Counted from the stretch's first letter, positions 43,528-53,052 are shown. The stretch: 64,000 nt of DNA from Burkholderiales bacterium (GCA_016790635.1 JAEUOR010000035.1:124001-188000); one strand, 5' to 3'. Notes: a model not told the origin generated them from the letters alone. Numbers and translations: made by a program.

Positions 43528-44318
43528 TCTGGCTCGCGGGCTACGCGCTCGCCGGAGCATTGGTCGGCTTCCTGGCCGGATTGCTGGGAATCGGCGGCGG
43601 CATGACCCTGGTGCCGATCCTGGCAGCCCTCCTGCTCGCCCAGGGCGCGGCACCCGATCACATCGTCCATCTGGCGCTGGGCACGGCGATGGCCTCGATC
43701 CTCTTCACGTCCGGCGCCTCTGTCCGCGAGCACCACCGGCTCGGGGCGGTGGACTGGAGCGTGGTTCGGCGCATGGCACCGGGCATGGTCGCGGGCACCC
43801 TGGCCTCCAGCTTCGCGGCAGGTTATTTGCCCCAGCGCGCCCTGGCGATCGCCTTCGCCCTCATCGTCTACGCGGGCGCGACGCAGATTCTCATCGGCCG
43901 CAAGCCAGACGCCTCGCGCACCCTGCCCGGCCCGCTGCCGCTGTTCGGCGTCGGAGCGGTGATCGGCGTGATCTCGGGCCTGGTGTCGGCTGGAGGTTCG
44001 TTCCTGTCAATGCCGTTCATGGCGTGGTGCGGGGTGCCGGTGCGAACCGCGATTGCCACCGCAGCCGCGCTCGGCCTGCCAGTCGCGCTGGTCGGCACCC
44101 TGGGTTACATCGGGGCGGGTTGGGGAATCGGCGGTCTGCCCCCCTACACGATCGGTTTTGTCGTTCTGCCGGCCTTGGCTGCCCTGGTCTCGACGAGCAT
44201 CATTACAGCGCCGATGGGCGCACGCGCAGCCCATCGCCTTCCAGTGCCTGTATTGCGGCGGATTTTCGCCTGCTCGCTATACCTGCTCGCGACCAAGATG
44301 ATCATCACCTACTGGTGA
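43524..44318 (+). CDS. Sulfite exporter TauE/SafE family membrane protein
   Basis: A 264-residue protein with about eight hydrophobic helices. GFLAGLLGIGGGMTLVPIL near residues 13-31 and VSAGGSFLSMPFM near 153 are the two family repeats. Relatives export sulfite or organosulfur anions. GTG start at 43524 overlaps the EVE stop, so the two are translationally coupled. Confidence 0.9.
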   Translation: MIWLAGYALAGALVGFLAGLLGIGGGMTLVPILAALLLAQGAAPDHIVHLALGTAMASILFTSGASVREHHRLGAVDWSVVRRMAPGMVAGTLASSFAAGYLPQRALAIAFALIVYAGATQILIGRKPDASRTLPGPLPLFGVGAVIGVISGLVSAGGSFLSMPFMAWCGVPVRTAIATAAALGLPVALVGTLGYIGAGWGIGGLPPYTIGFVVLPALAALVSTSIITAPMGARAAHRLPVPVLRRIFACSLYLLATKMIITYW

Positions 44319-44369
44319 TTTGACAATGCGCAAGCAGCGCGCGGCCCTGTTTCGCTACCATCGGGCTAC

Positions 44370-46271
44370 ATGGCTACAGCATCGCCTCCCCCACTGATCG
44401 AACGCGCGCTGGTCGATTTCTTCGCGCGCCACGCCCCGTTTGACCGCATGGAGCGGGCACACCTGGTCATGCTCGCCGGAAGCACTCGCGCGCGCTACTA
44501 CCGCGACGGCGCCAGCGTGATTGGTCCTGCCGACGGTCCTTGCATGCGCTTTTTCATGGTCCAACGCGGCGAAGTGCAGGGCCAGAGAGCGGGAACGGGG
44601 TCGGATCAGGTCGCCCTGGGCCCCGGCGAGTGCTTTCCGCTCGGCGCCCTGATCGGCGCGCGCGCGACCAGCAGCGACTACCGCGCACGGGGCGACACCT
44701 TCTGCCTCGAATTCGAAAAGCAGGTGTTCGATCGTCTCCTGGCCGAAAGTGAACCGTTTCGCCTTTTCTGCACGCGCCGGCTGGCGCACCTGCTTGAGAT
44801 TTCGCAATCGCAGAGCCGGGCCGCGGCCCTGGAGGAAGCGCAGGCCCGTCAGGGGCTCACCAGCCTGCTCGGCGACCTGGCCAAGCGCAGTCCCGTTGCC
44901 TGCACGCCGCACACGCCGCTGGCCGAAGCGCTGGCCACCATGGAGCGCGAGCGCATCGGCGCCATCCTCGTGACGGATGCGAGCCATGCCGCGCGCGGCA
45001 TCTTCACCGAGCGGGACTTGCTGCGCCGCGTGGTGCTGGACAGGACGCCCCTGGACGTGCCGATAGAACGGGTCATGACGGCCGAGCCCCTCACCCTGCC
45101 GGAGACAGCCACCGCCTTCGACGCTGCGATGTCGATGGCCCTGCGCGGAATTCGCCACATCCCGGTGACACGCGGCGAAGGCGCGCTGGCGCCGGTCATC
45201 GGCATGGTGTCGGAGCGCGACCTCTTCGCGCTGCAGCGGGTCGGTATGCGCGATGTGGCGCGCGCGATTCGCGGCGCCGGAAGCCGCGCAGCCCTGATCA
45301 ATGCCGCCAAGGCTGTGCGCATGCTGGCCGGCAACATGCAGGCACAAGGCGTGGGCAACGAGCAACTGACCCAGCTGATCGTGGCTCTGAACGACAGCCT
45401 GGTTGCGCGTGCCATCGAGCTGGTCGAGGGCGAATTCGATCTCGCCGGCGTCGACTGGTGCTGGATCGCGCTCGGCAGCGAAGGCCGCCGCGAGCAGACG
45501 GTCGCCACCGACCAGGACAACGCGATCATCTTTCGCACGGATGCGGATGCCGGCAACCGGGCCGCCACAGCCGACGCGCTGCGCCAGCGCCTGCTGCCTC
45601 TCGCGCGCGCGGTCAACGAGTTTTTGGCCGAGCTTGGCTTTCCCCTGTGCAAGGGCGAAATCATGGCCGGCAATCCGCAGTGGTGCCTGTCGGATGCGGA
45701 GTGGCGCGCCCGCTTCGGGGACTGGCTGCGCAACCCGACACCGCAGGCCCTCTTGAGCGGGGCGATCTTCTTCGACCTGCGCGCGCTGGCCGGCCGCACC
45801 GAACTGGCCGACATCCTCACCTCCTGGCTGGCCGAAGAGGCGCCGCGGCGGCAGCCCTTCTTGCGCGCGCTGGCGGCCAACGCGCTGGCCGCCACGCCGC
45901 CAGGCGGCCTGTTTGGCGCCCTGACCGAACATTCCGGCATCGACCTCAAGTCGCAGGGTGCGCGGCCGATCATCGACGCTGCGCGGGTCCTCGCGCTGGC
46001 TCTGGGGCTGCCCGCAACCGCGACCAGTCAGCGTCTGCGGCTGTGGGCCACGCGCACCGGCGATGCCCCGCTGGCCGATGCCGCCATCCAGGCTTTCCAG
46101 TTCATCCAGGGGCTGCGCATGTCGAGGCAACTGCGCGGTGTCGCCGACCCGCTGGCGGCCAATCACATCGACTTGGGCGAGCTCAACGAACTGGACCGGC
46201 GCATCCTGAAGGAGGCGTTCCGCCAGGCGCGCAAACTGCAGGACCGGTTGCGTGTGGACTTCGCGTTGTGA
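44370..46271 (+). CDS. cNMP-binding / CBS / DUF294 nucleotidyltransferase-like protein
   Basis: A 633-residue cytosolic signalling protein. A cyclic-nucleotide-binding-like domain (about 15-140) precedes two CBS domains (about 160-290, with ERIGAILVTD and HIPVTR motifs). Then comes a DUF294 nucleotidyltransferase domain near 360-400 with GSEGRREQTVATDQDN (GlnD-like G-S...D-x-D), and a C-terminal DUF294_C helical domain. Members often sit beside a DnaQ-like exonuclease and a solute symporter. Here the exonuclease follows with a GTGA overlap; no symporter adjoins. TACCAT at 44356-44361 lies 8 bases before the ATG, suggesting a very short leader. Confidence 0.9.
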   Translation: MATASPPPLIERALVDFFARHAPFDRMERAHLVMLAGSTRARYYRDGASVIGPADGPCMRFFMVQRGEVQGQRAGTGSDQVALGPGECFPLGALIGARATSSDYRARGDTFCLEFEKQVFDRLLAESEPFRLFCTRRLAHLLEISQSQSRAAALEEAQARQGLTSLLGDLAKRSPVACTPHTPLAEALATMERERIGAILVTDASHAARGIFTERDLLRRVVLDRTPLDVPIERVMTAEPLTLPETATAFDAAMSMALRGIRHIPVTRGEGALAPVIGMVSERDLFALQRVGMRDVARAIRGAGSRAALINAAKAVRMLAGNMQAQGVGNEQLTQLIVALNDSLVARAIELVEGEFDLAGVDWCWIALGSEGRREQTVATDQDNAIIFRTDADAGNRAATADALRQRLLPLARAVNEFLAELGFPLCKGEIMAGNPQWCLSDAEWRARFGDWLRNPTPQALLSGAIFFDLRALAGRTELADILTSWLAEEAPRRQPFLRALAANALAATPPGGLFGALTEHSGIDLKSQGARPIIDAARVLALALGLPATATSQRLRLWATRTGDAPLADAAIQAFQFIQGLRMSRQLRGVADPLAANHIDLGELNELDRRILKEAFRQARKLQDRLRVDFAL

Positions 46272-46957
46272 ATCCCTGGCACGCCTGGCGTGAAAGGCGG
46301 CTGGACCCCGACTTGCGTGCGGCGCTCGCCGCCTGGCGCTCGCACCCGCAGCCCGCCCTCGGCATGCCGGCGCTGCAGTTGCGCTGCGTGGTCATCGATA
46401 CGGAGACCAGCGGGCTCGATCCGCATGCCGATCGCCTGCTCTCCATCGGCGCGGTCGCACTCTCGGGCGGCGCACTTGACTTCTCTGATGCCTTCGATAC
46501 CACCTTGCGTCAGCGCGAGGCAAGCGAGGACGCCAACATCCTGGTGCATGGCCTGGGGGCAGCCGCGCAGCTGGATGGCGAAGACCCCGCCGTTGCCCTG
46601 ACCCGCCTCCTCGCCTGGGCCGGACGCGCGCCGATGGTCGCTTATCACGCCCCCTTCGACGCACGCTTCATCGAACGCGCCATGGACGCAACGCTGGCCT
46701 TGCGCTGGCGGGTCCCGTGGCTGGACCTGACCCCGCTGTTGCCGCAACTCTTCGAGGACTGCCGTGCCGCGAGCCTCGACGAGTGGCTGACGCATTTCGA
46801 CATCGATCCACCGGTGCGCCATTCCGCGCTGGGCGACGCGCTGGCAACCGCGCAGCTTGCGCAGATCGCCTTTGCACGGGCGGCCGATCGCGGCCTGATA
46901 AAATTGGGTCAACTGTTGCGCGCCGCCGCCGACAGCCGCTGGTTGCGGCGCGGCTGA
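46268..46957 (+). CDS. 3'-5' exonuclease (DnaQ/PolC epsilon-like)
   Basis: A 229-residue DEDDh exonuclease. The first motif is VVIDTETSGLDP (about 43-54), the second YHAPFDARFIE (about 127-137), and the third HSALGDALATAQL near 183-195. It probably degrades single-stranded ends. GTG start at 46268 overlaps the stop of the nucleotidyltransferase-like gene, showing coupling. It follows the usual neighbour pairing of this family. Confidence 0.9.
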   Translation: MNPWHAWRERRLDPDLRAALAAWRSHPQPALGMPALQLRCVVIDTETSGLDPHADRLLSIGAVALSGGALDFSDAFDTTLRQREASEDANILVHGLGAAAQLDGEDPAVALTRLLAWAGRAPMVAYHAPFDARFIERAMDATLALRWRVPWLDLTPLLPQLFEDCRAASLDEWLTHFDIDPPVRHSALGDALATAQLAQIAFARAADRGLIKLGQLLRAAADSRWLRRG

Positions 46958-46984
46958 ACGTCTGGCGCGTTTTCAAGCGCCCCG

Positions 46985-47845
46985 ATGATCCTCCCCTCCC
47001 GTTTCAATCCCCTCTGGACCGCGCCGGAGCATGCTTCGAGCGACGCGCTGTGGTTCGTGTTTCAGCGCGGCAACCTGCTGGTCTACAACGCGCACGACCC
47101 GCCGATGTTGCCGCTGCCCGCCGATGCGACCGCCGTCGTCGCCGACATGGGCGCCGCGCGCTTCGTGGGCATGCTTGGCGACACGCCCTGCTGGGCCGCG
47201 CGCGCGCGCGATGGCCACGCGCCGCCGGACCATGCCTTCGAAAACCTGCGCATGCTGTTCAACCGGCTGCCGGACGACCTTCTGGCCATCGCCGGACGCG
47301 GCGTGCAGATGCTTGAATTCGACCGCACTCATCGCCATTGCGGCGCGTGTGCAACCCCGACGGAAATCCACGAAGGCGGGCGCTCGCGGCGCTGCCCGGC
47401 CTGCGGCGAAACGTACTACCCCAAGGTGTCGCCGGCGATGATGGTCGCGATCAAGCGCGACGGACCGCAGGGCCGCGAGTTGCTCCTGGCGCGTTCGGCG
47501 CGTTTTGCGCGCGGCATGTACAGCGCGCTGGCCGGGTTCGTCGAGCCTTCGGAATCCATCGAGGAGTGCATCAGGCGCGAGGCTTTCGAGGAAGTCGGGG
47601 TCAAGGTTGGCAACCTGCGCTACTTCGCAAGCCAGGGTTGGCCTTTCCCCAATTCACTCATGATCGCGTACGTCGCCGACTACGAGAGCGGCGAAATCGT
47701 TCCCGAGGAAGGCGAGATCGAGGACGCGCAGTGGTTCTCGCTCGATGCCCTGCCGCAGTTGCCGCACCGTCTTTCGATCGCGCGCAGGCTGATCTCCTCG
47801 GTCATCGCCGAAGTCGCCCCGGACCATCCGGCGCTGCGCGTGTAA
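46985..47845 (+). CDS. nudC: NAD(+) diphosphatase NudC
   Basis: A 286-residue NUDIX enzyme that hydrolyses NADH/NAD and removes NAD caps from RNA. Zinc ribbon CGACATPTE...CPACG (about 118-140), NUDIX box GFVEPSESIEECIRREAFEE near 180-199, and the NADH motif ASQGWPFPNSLM near 218-229. It follows the exonuclease by 27 bases and converges with lolD. Confidence 0.95.
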   Translation: MILPSRFNPLWTAPEHASSDALWFVFQRGNLLVYNAHDPPMLPLPADATAVVADMGAARFVGMLGDTPCWAARARDGHAPPDHAFENLRMLFNRLPDDLLAIAGRGVQMLEFDRTHRHCGACATPTEIHEGGRSRRCPACGETYYPKVSPAMMVAIKRDGPQGRELLLARSARFARGMYSALAGFVEPSESIEECIRREAFEEVGVKVGNLRYFASQGWPFPNSLMIAYVADYESGEIVPEEGEIEDAQWFSLDALPQLPHRLSIARRLISSVIAEVAPDHPALRV

Positions 47846-47864
47846 TCGGGCCAGCGCAGGTCGG

Positions 47865-48545
47865 CTACGCGGCCGCCAGCCGGCCGCCGCGCAGTTCCAT
47901 CCGCCGATCGAGGCGGCCGGCGAGTTCCTGATCGTGTGTCACGACCACCAGAGCCGCGCCGGCGGCGCGCTTGACCTCCAGCATCAAGTCAAAGACGGCG
48001 GACGCGCTGGCGCGGTCCAGGTTGCCGGTCGGCTCGTCGGCCAGTATGCAGCGCGGCTGCGTCACCAGCGCACGCGCCAGGGCCACGCGCTGGCGCTCAC
48101 CGCCGGAGAGTTCGCCTGGAACGTGATCGAGGCGATGCGACAGGCCTACTGCCGCGAGCGCCTGCGCCGCGGCCGCCAGGGCCTGGGTACGCTCGCCGCG
48201 GCGAATCAGGAGCGGCATGGCGGTGTTTTCCTGGGCCGTGAACTCGGGCAACAGATGATGGAACTGGTAGATGAAGCCCATGGTCCGATTGCGCATGTGG
48301 CCGCGCGCGGCTTCGTCCATGCGCGCCAAGTCCTCGCCCAGGACCAGGACCTGGCCTGCCGTCGGTGCGTCCAGACCGCCCAGCAGGTGCAGGAGCGTGC
48401 TCTTGCCGGAACCTGACGCCCCCACGATGGCGACCGATTCGCCGGCCCTGACCGCAAGCTCGATGCCTTGCAGCACCTGCACAGCGGCTGCGCCCTCCCG
48501 ATAACTGCGCGACAGCGCGCGCGCCTCGACGATCACCTCACTCAT
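47865..48545 (-). CDS. lolD: Lipoprotein-releasing ABC transporter ATPase LolD
   Basis: A 226-residue cytoplasmic ATPase. Walker A GASGSGKST near 41, signature LSGGERQRVALARAL near 145 and Walker B ILADEPTGNLD near 168. With the LolC/E permease it extracts lipoproteins from the inner membrane. Its start overlaps the lolC stop by eight bases. Confidence 0.95.
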   Translation of the reverse strand: MSEVIVEARALSRSYREGAAAVQVLQGIELAVRAGESVAIVGASGSGKSTLLHLLGGLDAPTAGQVLVLGEDLARMDEAARGHMRNRTMGFIYQFHHLLPEFTAQENTAMPLLIRRGERTQALAAAAQALAAVGLSHRLDHVPGELSGGERQRVALARALVTQPRCILADEPTGNLDRASASAVFDLMLEVKRAAGAALVVVTHDQELAGRLDRRMELRGGRLAAA

Positions 48546-49785
48546 GGCGCAGCGCTTCCACCGGACGCATGCGCGCGGCGCGCCAGCTCGGATAGAGCGT
48601 CGCCACCAGCGACAGGATCAACGCCACCCCCACCACGGCAAGCATGTCGGCCAGGCGCGGGTCGGATGGCAGGGTGTTGATGAAGTAGATGTCCTTGGCG
48701 AGGAACTGGATGCCGAAGGCGCGTTCTATCGCCGGCACCCAGACATCGAGATTGAGCGCAGTGACGACGCCGGCGAGGGCGCCGGCTGCCGTACCCATGG
48801 CTCCGGACAGGGCGCCCTGGATGACAAAGATGGCAAGAATGGTTGCGGGCGATGCCCCCAGGGTGCGCAGGATGGCAATGTCGGCACGCTTGTCGGTGAC
48901 GGTCATGACCAATGAGGCGACCAGGTTGAAGGCCGCGACCGCGACGATCAGCGTCAGGATGATGAACATCATGCGCTTTTCGACCTGCACGGCGGCGAAC
49001 CAGTTGCGATTGATGCGTCCCCAGTCGCGGATCAGCACATCGCCCTCGACGATGCGCGTCAGCTCGCGCGCGATCGCCGGTGCATCGTGCAGGTCATCCA
49101 CCTTGAGGCGCACTCCGGTGGCGCCCTCCTGGCGGAAGAGGCGCTGTGCGTCCTCCATCGCGACCAACGCCAGCGCCGAGTCATACTCGAAGTGCCCGGA
49201 GTCGAACACGCCGGCCACCGTGAACTGCTTGAGGCGCGGAATCACCCCGGCCGGTGTGACATTGCCTTGCGGCGCAATCAGCGTGACGCGATCGCCCGGC
49301 GCCACCCCGAGCGCACGCGCCAGTTCCGCTCCCAAGAGGATGTTGAATTCACCCGGCCGCAGCGCCTCCAGGCGGCCGCTGCGCAGCGTCAGCGACGCAA
49401 CCGATGCCTCCGGGCCGGGCAGGATGCCGCGGATCACCGCGCCGCGCACCACCTCGGCATTGGTCAGCATGGCCTGCGCCAGGACATAAGGCGCACCGGC
49501 GATGACGCGCGGGTGGCGCCGCGCCTGGGCAAGAAGACCCTCCCACGCCGGCACGCTGCCGGCAGCGCCGAAAATCTCGATATGCGCAACCACTGCCAGC
49601 ATGCGGTCACGCACCTCCTTCTGGAACCCGTTCATGACCGACAGCACCACGATCAACGCCCACACGCCCAGGGCGATGCCGGCAATCGATGCGAAGGAAA
49701 TGAAGGACAGGAAGCCGCCCGCAGTCCCGTGCGCACCTTTGCGCGAACGCAGGTAGCGCGCGGCGACGAACCACTCAAAGGACAT
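48538..49785 (-). CDS. lolC: Lipoprotein-releasing ABC transporter permease LolC/LolE
   Basis: A 415-residue permease. The N-terminal SFEWFVAARYLRSRKG is the LolC/E signature, followed by one membrane helix, a large periplasmic domain and three C-terminal helices with the FtsX motif RADIAILRTLGASP near 310. Only one permease gene is present, so a homodimeric LolF-type arrangement is possible. ATG at 49785 matches the family start; the frame is open to 49830. The likely -10 box is TAGAAT at 49814-49819 (minus). Confidence 0.93.
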   Translation of the reverse strand: MSFEWFVAARYLRSRKGAHGTAGGFLSFISFASIAGIALGVWALIVVLSVMNGFQKEVRDRMLAVVAHIEIFGAAGSVPAWEGLLAQARRHPRVIAGAPYVLAQAMLTNAEVVRGAVIRGILPGPEASVASLTLRSGRLEALRPGEFNILLGAELARALGVAPGDRVTLIAPQGNVTPAGVIPRLKQFTVAGVFDSGHFEYDSALALVAMEDAQRLFRQEGATGVRLKVDDLHDAPAIARELTRIVEGDVLIRDWGRINRNWFAAVQVEKRMMFIILTLIVAVAAFNLVASLVMTVTDKRADIAILRTLGASPATILAIFVIQGALSGAMGTAAGALAGVVTALNLDVWVPAIERAFGIQFLAKDIYFINTLPSDPRLADMLAVVGVALILSLVATLYPSWRAARMRPVEALRHE

Positions 49786-49813
49786 GCAGCGCGCCCGGGA
49801 CCATGGAGCGGGG

Positions 49814-49819
49814 ATTCTA
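49814..49819 (-). promoter_or_regulatory. Putative -10 box of lolCD
   Basis: TAGAAT on the minus strand, 28 bases before the lolC ATG, in the divergent gap with the histidine kinase gene. The opposite strand has TATTCT at 49844-49849 for the kinase. No strong -35. Confidence 0.4.
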
Positions 49820-49843
49820 GCCGCCTTCACATCACGAGCCTGC

Positions 49844-49849
49844 TATTCT
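49844..49849 (+). promoter_or_regulatory. Putative -10 box of the PAS histidine kinase
   Basis: TATTCT on the plus strand, 28 bases before the GTG start at 49878. Motif-and-position evidence only. Confidence 0.35.
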
Positions 49850-49877
49850 CGCTCCGGCGAGCCGCATCGAAACTACC

Positions 49878-52493
49878 GTGTCCATGTCCCCTCCCCTTTC
49901 GCCGGAGCTGTCACGCTCGATCCTGCAGTTGTTGCCTGAAGTACTGACGGTCACCGACCTTTCGACCGGGCGCTACATCGAGGTCAATCAGGCGTGGACG
50001 GAAGTCCTGGGTCATGCGCGTGAGGCAACCATTGGCCGGACCTCGTTTGAGCTGGGCGTTTGGCCGGACATCTCGGAACGCCAGGCATTGCTCGACGAAT
50101 TGCGTGCATCGGGTTCCGTGCGCGGCCGGGTGATGCGCTTTTGCAGGCGCGACGGCCGCCTTTTCGACGCCGTTGTCTCGGCCGCCCTCGGTTGGCTCGA
50201 GTCCACGCAGGTGTTGGTCATGGTGGTACGCGACGTCACCGAGGAAAGGCGCCTTTCCTCGCAGGCCGAGGAGTCGCGGCTCTGGCTCGGACTCCTGATC
50301 AACAATGCACCGGTCGGCATACTCGCCACCGGCCTCGAGGATGGTCGCATCGCCCAGATCAACCAGGCCGCACTGTCGATGTACGGAATGACCGGTGAAC
50401 CGGCCGACCTTCTCGGCAAGACCGGGGTTGAACTGGGGTTCTGGCGGAACCCCGAGGAACGCCGCCAGCGACTGATCGCGACCCTTGGAGCCTCCGGTCG
50501 CGCAGTCGCCGAGCATCCGCTCAGGGGCGCCGATGGAATCGATCGCTGGATTCGTTCCCACGCGGTGCGCGTGACCCAAGGCGGCCGGGACTTCGTCCTG
50601 TCCATGCTCGAGGACGCCACCGCCCGTCACGCGATGGAGAGCGCGCTGTCGTTGTCCAACGAGCGTTTCACCAGAGCGTTCACATCGTCGCCGGCCCCCA
50701 CCGTGATCATCGACATGGCCGCCGGGCGCTATGTCGATGTCAATCAGGCCTGGACCGACTTCACCGGACATCGGCGCGAGGAAGTCATCGACCGGAACGT
50801 CGACCAGATCGGCACCATTGTCGACCGCCGCCAGCGCGATGCTCTCTACGCCAGGATCGCGGTCGGCGAGTCGGTGCGCAACGCAACCGGCAGTTACCGC
50901 AAGAAGGACGGCAGCGTGGCCGAAGTACTGGCCTCGCTGGAGTCGATCGACATCGGCGGGCAACGATTGCTCCTCGCGACCTTCGTGGACCTCACCTCGT
51001 TGCGCACGGCGCAGGCGCAATTGGCCGTGCGCGAACAGGAGATGCTGGCACTGATAGACAGCGTACCGGTCGCGGTGGCAAGCATCGACCGCCAACACGT
51101 TTGTCGCGCCTGCAATCGCAGTTACGCGGCAATCTACGGCAAGGAACCCGCCGACCTGATCGGCCTGCACCTGCGCAGCTATATCCCGGATCTGTATGAA
51201 CTGTCACTTGATTACTTCGAACGGGCTGAACGGGGCGAGATCGTTCGGTATGAGCGCAGCCACGACAGGCTCCAGGGACGGACACTGGCCGCGACGCTGA
51301 TCCCCAAGACCGATGCAACCGGCGCGGCGGACGGCTGGTTCGCGGTGTTCAATGATGTCACCGACGACCGGCAGCGTTCGCGCCTGATCGAGGACGAACG
51401 CCAGAGGCTCTCGACCATCCTCGAGGCGATTCCCGATGTCGTTGCGGTCATCGAATGCGAATCCCGGCGCCATCTCGACGTCAATCCTGCATGGTCCCGG
51501 ATGTTCGGCTACACGCGTGATGAGGCCGTGGGCCGCACCTCGGCGGAGCTGCGTCTGATCGAGGACGAGGCGGACCGCCAGCGCGTCGCCGCCGCGGTCG
51601 CCCCGGACGACGGCTTCGCTGACGGCATCGAGGTGACCTACCGGCGCAAGGACGGCCGCTACTTCACCGGGGAATTGCACAGCACGATGCGCATCGATTA
51701 CCTGGGGCGCCAGGCATGGATCGTCTCGGTGCGCGACGTGACGCGGCGACGTCGCGACGAGGCGCGCATCCTGGCGGCCAACAGCCAACTCGAAGCGCGC
51801 GTCACGCGCCGTACCTCGGCGCTGCAGCGCGCCAACGAGGAACTCGAGGCGTTCAGCTACACCGTCTCGCACGACTTGCGCGCGCCCTTGCGCGCCATCG
51901 TCGGTTTCTCCTCCCTGCTCAAGGCGGATCACGCCGGGCAGATCGATGAGGATGGCCGCCGCATGCTCGACATGATGCAATCGGCTGCCAGCCGCATGGC
52001 CGGCCAGATCGACGGCTTGCTGGAGTTGTCGCGGCTGTCGCGTGGCGAATTGCTGTCGGTCGAAGTGGACCTGTCCGCGCTTGCACAATCCGTGTTCGAC
52101 GAGATCCGCGACCTCGCGGCGCCATGCCGCGTGACAGCCGACATCCAGCCGGGGATGCTCGCACGCGGCGACCCGCAGATGCTGCGCAGCCTCCTGACCA
52201 ATCTGATCGGCAATGCGTGCAAGTACGCGGCACATGTCGCGGCGCCTCACATGCGCATCGGTCGCAACGATGTCGGAGAGATTTTCGTCGCCGACAACGG
52301 GGTGGGCTTCGATGCGCGCTACGCGGGGCGCTTGTTCGAGGTATTCCAGCGCCTGCATCGTGCCGACCAGTTCGAAGGCATCGGCATCGGCCTGGCGACA
52401 GCCAAGCGCATCGTCTCGCGGCATGGCGGGTCGATCCGCGCCGAAGGCCTGCCCGGACAGGGCGCGACCTTTTACTTCACGCTCGGCGCGTGA
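49878..52493 (+). CDS. Soluble multi-PAS sensor histidine kinase
   Basis: An 871-residue protein without membrane segments. Five PAS-like modules are visible at about 12-125, 135-250, 255-380, 385-500 and 505-630, each with a variant of YIEVNQAWTE...GH/GY plus a following PAC-like segment. A HisKA domain begins near 665 with the phosphorylated His in YTVSHDLRAPLRA. The HATPase domain (about 755-871) has NLIGNACKYA and the G1/G2 boxes DNGVGFD and GIGIGLATAK. The start is GTG at 49878 or ATG two codons later. No response regulator gene is adjacent. The stimulus is unknown; related PAS sets sense redox or small ligands. Confidence 0.92.
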   Translation: MSMSPPLSPELSRSILQLLPEVLTVTDLSTGRYIEVNQAWTEVLGHAREATIGRTSFELGVWPDISERQALLDELRASGSVRGRVMRFCRRDGRLFDAVVSAALGWLESTQVLVMVVRDVTEERRLSSQAEESRLWLGLLINNAPVGILATGLEDGRIAQINQAALSMYGMTGEPADLLGKTGVELGFWRNPEERRQRLIATLGASGRAVAEHPLRGADGIDRWIRSHAVRVTQGGRDFVLSMLEDATARHAMESALSLSNERFTRAFTSSPAPTVIIDMAAGRYVDVNQAWTDFTGHRREEVIDRNVDQIGTIVDRRQRDALYARIAVGESVRNATGSYRKKDGSVAEVLASLESIDIGGQRLLLATFVDLTSLRTAQAQLAVREQEMLALIDSVPVAVASIDRQHVCRACNRSYAAIYGKEPADLIGLHLRSYIPDLYELSLDYFERAERGEIVRYERSHDRLQGRTLAATLIPKTDATGAADGWFAVFNDVTDDRQRSRLIEDERQRLSTILEAIPDVVAVIECESRRHLDVNPAWSRMFGYTRDEAVGRTSAELRLIEDEADRQRVAAAVAPDDGFADGIEVTYRRKDGRYFTGELHSTMRIDYLGRQAWIVSVRDVTRRRRDEARILAANSQLEARVTRRTSALQRANEELEAFSYTVSHDLRAPLRAIVGFSSLLKADHAGQIDEDGRRMLDMMQSAASRMAGQIDGLLELSRLSRGELLSVEVDLSALAQSVFDEIRDLAAPCRVTADIQPGMLARGDPQMLRSLLTNLIGNACKYAAHVAAPHMRIGRNDVGEIFVADNGVGFDARYAGRLFEVFQRLHRADQFEGIGIGLATAKRIVSRHGGSIRAEGLPGQGATFYFTLGA

Positions 52494-52503
52494 GGCCGGC
52501 GCG

Positions 52504-53052
52504 TCACTTCCACTCGCCGCGCTGCAGCTTTTCCAGCCAGAACAGGCCCACCATGGTCTTGGCGTCGGTGATGCGGCCATCGCGCACCCATTGCAGCGCC
52601 TCCACCGGATTGGCGGCAAATACTTCGAGGAACTCGCCGCGATCGAGCCTCGCCTCGCCTGGCGTGAGGCGGCGGGCCCGGAATACTTCTATCCGTTCAT
52701 TGGAATAGGAAAGCAATGGATCCAGGCTGCCGAGGTGCAACCACTCTTCCGCCTGGTAGCCGGTTTCCTCGAGCAGTTCACGGCGCGCCGTCGCCAGCGG
52801 CGCCTCCCCCGCGTCGATCTTGCCGGCGGGGAACTCGATGAACTCGCGGCGATGCGGGTAGCGGAACTGCCTTTCCATGACCACCCTCCCGTCGGGCAGG
52901 AGCGGAATGATCATGACGGCACCCGGATGGTCGACGTACTCCCTCACCGCCTCGCCGCCATCGGGCAGGCGCACGCGGTCACGCTTGAGGTGAATCAGCG
53001 CGCCCGTGAATACAGACTCGGAAGCGACGGTTGTCTCCGCCAGTTTGCTCAT
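52504..53052 (-). CDS. ADP-ribose pyrophosphatase (NUDIX)
   Basis: A 182-residue NUDIX enzyme of the ADP-ribose pyrophosphatase type. The box GKIDAGEAPLATARRELLEE at about 98-117 fits GX5EX7REXXEE. Its ATG at 53052 overlaps the DUF2818 stop (ATGA); the open frame upstream to 53397 is spurious. Being behind nuoN and DUF2818, it likely shares the nuo transcript. It may recycle ADP-ribose from NAD turnover. Confidence 0.9.
   Translation of the reverse strand: MSKLAETTVASESVFTGALIHLKRDRVRLPDGGEAVREYVDHPGAVMIIPLLPDGRVVMERQFRYPHRREFIEFPAGKIDAGEAPLATARRELLEETGYQAEEWLHLGSLDPLLSYSNERIEVFRARRLTPGEARLDRGEFLEVFAANPVEALQWVRDGRITDAKTMVGLFWLEKLQRGEWK

Noticed and set aside
44320..44325. TTGACA before the cNMP/CBS gene as a -35 box
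   Set aside because: The distance to the TACCAT box at 44356 is 30 bases, far outside the usual 16-18.
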